A DNA stretch of 15,692 nucleotides from Alphaproteobacteria bacterium (lineage in GTDB: Bacteria; Pseudomonadota; Alphaproteobacteria; ATCC43930; CGMCC-115725): contig JAFAHP010000234.1 of the NCBI GenBank assembly GCA_019237175.1, positions 1-15,692 of the forward strand, given 5' to 3'. A program made the translations under genes and the position numbers. The notes below the pieces were generated by a model. It saw only the letters and a list, made by a program, of their open reading frames with translations. It did no database searches and was not told where the DNA came from. This document shows, piece after piece, positions 14,314 through 15,692 of this stretch; positions within the stretch are counted from its first letter, which is position 1; every line of letters begins with the position of its first letter.

Positions 14314-14910
14314 TCAGCGGTCGCCCCGCCGGGGAGGCTCGCCCCAGCGCTTGACCGTGCCGGTCTCGAGCCCGAAGAGATCGAGCACGCGGCCGAGCGT
14401 CTGGTCGATGATCTCGGCGATCGTTCGCGGTTTGGCATAGAAAGCAGGAACCGGAGGTGCGATTACCGCACCCATTTCCGACAATGCCGTCATCGTCCGT
14501 AGGTGTCCGAGATGCAGCGGCGTTTCGCGCACCAGCAGCACCAGCCGGCGGCGTTCCTTGAGCACCACATCCGCGGCGCGTGTCAGCAACGTCGTCGTCA
14601 CCCCGCTGGCGATTTCCGACATGCTGCGGATCGAACACGGTGCGATGACCATGCCGATCGTCTTGAACGAGCCGGAAGAGATGGCGGCCGCCATATCCGC
14701 GATCGCGTGAACGACATCGGCGTTGCCTTTCAGCGCCGCCGGCTTCAGGTCGGTTTCGAGAGCCAAAGTCAGCTCTGCCGTGCGGCTGATCACAAGATGG
14801 GTTTCCACTGGCAGCGGGCGCAGCAGTTCGAGGAGCCGCGCGCCGTAAATTGTGCCGGAGGCCCCGCTTATACCGACGATAATGCGCGGTCTTGCAGTTA
14901 TTTCCGTCAT
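14314..14910 (-). CDS. ubiX: Flavin prenyltransferase UbiX
   Basis: UbiX joins dimethylallyl phosphate to FMN to make prenylated FMN, the cofactor of the decarboxylase UbiD in ubiquinone synthesis. The 198-residue protein has the flavin loop 'GISGASGTIYGARLLELL' (13-30), 'IAPCSIRSMSEIASG' (89-103), 'DVVLKERRRLVLLVRETPLH' (114-133) and 'PAFYAKPRTI' (155-164), all UbiX signatures. The length is normal. The ATG at 14910 is supported by the conserved N-terminus, with AGGG about seven bases upstream. No ubiD is in the window. The gene is convergent and abutting with TIGR02444, and divergent from the second DUF465 gene. Related Pad1-type decarboxylase partners share the fold, but UbiX is the simplest call. 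Confidence 0.96.
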   Translation of the reverse strand: MTEITARPRIIVGISGASGTIYGARLLELLRPLPVETHLVISRTAELTLALETDLKPAALKGNADVVHAIADMAAAISSGSFKTIGMVIAPCSIRSMSEIASGVTTTLLTRAADVVLKERRRLVLLVRETPLHLGHLRTMTALSEMGAVIAPPVPAFYAKPRTIAEIIDQTLGRVLDLFGLETGTVKRWGEPPRRGDR

Positions 14911-15027
14911 CGCGGCCCTGTCAAAGTTATGCGTCTTGACATATTTTCGTCGTCGGAGCGGGCGTCGTTGAGAGTCCGCAGCTTCGCGTCAGCCTGGGTC
15001 CAGTTGTTGGGCTTTGAGGAGGAATGC

Positions 15028-15195
15028 ATGTCGCAAAAGGAACGTATCGAGGCGCTAAAGCAAAAGCATGCCGCACTCGAACGGGCGATCGATGAGGAAA
15101 ACAAGCGTCCCCTGCCCAACGACGACATGATCTCCGATTTGAAGCGGCGCAAGCTGCGCATCAAGGACGAACTTTATCAGCTGGAACGGATCTGA
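15028..15195 (+). CDS. Second YdcH/DUF465 family small protein
   Basis: This 55-residue protein reads 'MSQKERIEALKQKHAALERAIDEENKRPLPNDDMISDLKRRKLRIKDELYQLERI'-like in three helical blocks. It contains the DUF465 core 'H..L...I..E..RPLP.D..I..LKRRKL.IKDEL..LE'. An ideal AGGAGG ribosome site lies about six bases before the ATG at 15028, which fixes the start. The frame runs open much further upstream, but there it is antisense to ubiX. A clear intrinsic terminator follows after about 30 bp, so this is a complete single-gene unit. It is a distant paralogue of the DUF465 gene at 13527-13730. The function is unknown. Confidence 0.92.
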   Translation: MSQKERIEALKQKHAALERAIDEENKRPLPNDDMISDLKRRKLRIKDELYQLERI

Positions 15196-15223
15196 CCCGC
15201 AGCCTTTCTCGCTTCACGCGGTT

Positions 15224-15259
15224 AAAAGCCGGAGACGGCATCGCCCCTCCCGGCTTTTT
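15224..15259 (+). terminator. Intrinsic terminator after the second DUF465 gene
   Basis: AAAAGCCGG (15224-15232) pairs perfectly with CCGGCTTTT (15250-15258), and five T's close the right arm. This is a standard rho-independent terminator about 28 bp after the DUF465 stop. The loop is rather long (17 bases) and can pair further with a bulge. Confidence 0.85.
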
Positions 15260-15562
15260 GTCTGTGCGCCGCCGTCCCACACCTCGAAAAGTCTCCGGCA
15301 ACGCCGACCAAAACAAATGATACCTAACGAGGCTCCGCCTCAGACCGACGAGGCATGTGGCGGCGCACACAAAATTTGACACATTCGCATCAAGTTTGGC
15401 GCCTCAAGCAGAGCTAGTGCACAGAATCAGACTGAAGTTCCACTCAGTCGTCATGGCCGGGCTCGTCTCGGCCATGACGAAGAGGGCTACACGCCTTGCC
15501 GCTTCCGTGGATGCCCGGCACAAGCCCGGGCATGACGATTAAGCTAAGCCTGAATCATCTGA
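15260..15562. other. Intergenic region with REP-like repeats, no gene seen
   Basis: These 303 bp lie between the DUF465 terminator and the partial frame at the right edge. They hold the hairpin pair at 15449-15533 and a small GAGGC-tcc-GCCTC dyad near 15330. A TTGACA at 15376 has no matching -10. No gene is supported. Confidence 0.55.
15449..15533. repeat. REP-like pair of hairpins
   Basis: The first hairpin (15449-15479) has a perfect 11-bp stem, CGTCATGGCCG with CGGCCATGACG, around a 9-base loop. The second (15511-15533) has ATGCCCGG pairing with CCGGGCAT around 7 bases and ends in a second CATGACG. The two are 31 bp apart. 'GCCCGGCACAAGCCCGGGCATGACG'-type units, recalled from many alphaproteobacterial genomes, are dispersed intergenic repeats. 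Copies elsewhere in this genome could not be checked. Confidence 0.75.
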
Positions 15563-15692
15563 ATGGATCTAAACACGGCCTATGTCGTCGATTACGGCGC
15601 GGTGCGGGATCCAGGCGGCGGGCCCGGCGGCCCGACCCGTTATGTCAATTCGGCGGATGCTCCGCTGGTCCAGTTCCCCGGCACCGGCGTGA
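15563..15692 (+). CDS. Possible partial gene running off the right edge (unidentified)
   Basis: An ATG at 15563 opens a frame with no stop before the window ends, giving 43 residues that begin MDLNTAYVVDYGAV. Most third codon positions are G or C, as in real genes here, and an in-frame stop lies just upstream. No good ribosome site is visible. The glycine/proline-rich stretch 'DPGGGPGGPTRY' is not a domain I recognise. Real coding is plausible but unproven. Confidence 0.4.
   Translation, partial: MDLNTAYVVDYGAVRDPGGGPGGPTRYVNSADAPLVQFPGTGV

Noticed and set aside
14936..14941. Perfect TTGACA as a promoter for the second DUF465 gene
   Set aside because: No acceptable -10 is found 16-18 bases downstream (the sequence there is GC-rich), so I did not call a promoter.
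14503..15027. Upstream extension of the second DUF465 frame
   Set aside because: It is antisense to ubiX, and an ideal AGGAGG fixes the start at 15028.
15376..15381. TTGACA near the right edge
   Set aside because: No matching -10 at proper spacing, and no gene directly downstream.

Overview
The window is high-GC DNA with tightly packed, mostly housekeeping genes. It looks like an alphaproteobacterial chromosome, probably of Rhodospirillales type. The supporting signs are a three-subunit PntAA/PntAB/PntB transhydrogenase like that of Rhodospirillum, a COQ9-family protein, a purE-purK pair, S21, two small YdcH/DUF465 proteins, a TIGR02444-family protein, and a 'CGTCATGGCC…' REP-like hairpin pair. 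Taxonomy is inferred from memory of these families; no search was run. I see no tRNA, rRNA, CRISPR array, phage gene or complete insertion sequence.

Layout. Bases 33-5160 read on the minus strand. An ECF sigma factor and its membrane-anchored anti-sigma factor overlap by 17 bp. After about 520 bp without a convincing gene comes a 758-residue aconitase of the mitochondrial type, then a short-chain dehydrogenase. Divergently from the sigma gene, bases 5463-9123 hold pntAA-pntAB-pntB and a glutathione S-transferase-like gene in one tight operon. A hairpin repeat separates this operon from the convergent rpsU (S21).

Bases 9631-10829 hold def (peptide deformylase) and a COQ9 gene overlapping by ATGA, facing a TetR-family regulator (10833-11474, minus) that has a 21-bp operator-like palindrome just upstream. 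About 370 bp without a recognisable gene follow. Next are purE-purK (minus, one-base overlap) behind a very good sigma70-like promoter with a repeated 10-mer in its leader. Then come a DUF465 gene, a divergent TIGR02444 gene, ubiX (minus) and a second DUF465 gene with a clear intrinsic terminator. The right edge carries a REP-like hairpin pair and the start of an unidentified open frame.

How the genes relate. Several belong to central redox and energy metabolism: aconitase in the TCA cycle, transhydrogenase making NADPH from the proton gradient, COQ9 and UbiX in ubiquinone synthesis. Others serve purine synthesis (PurE, PurK) and translation (S21, deformylase). No obviously new multi-gene system stands out. 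The best leads are regulatory: the TetR palindrome, the purE leader repeats, an ECF-like promoter motif that collides with the sigma gene's start codon, the gene-poor block upstream of aconitase, and the DUF465/TIGR02444 cluster of conserved unknowns around ubiX.
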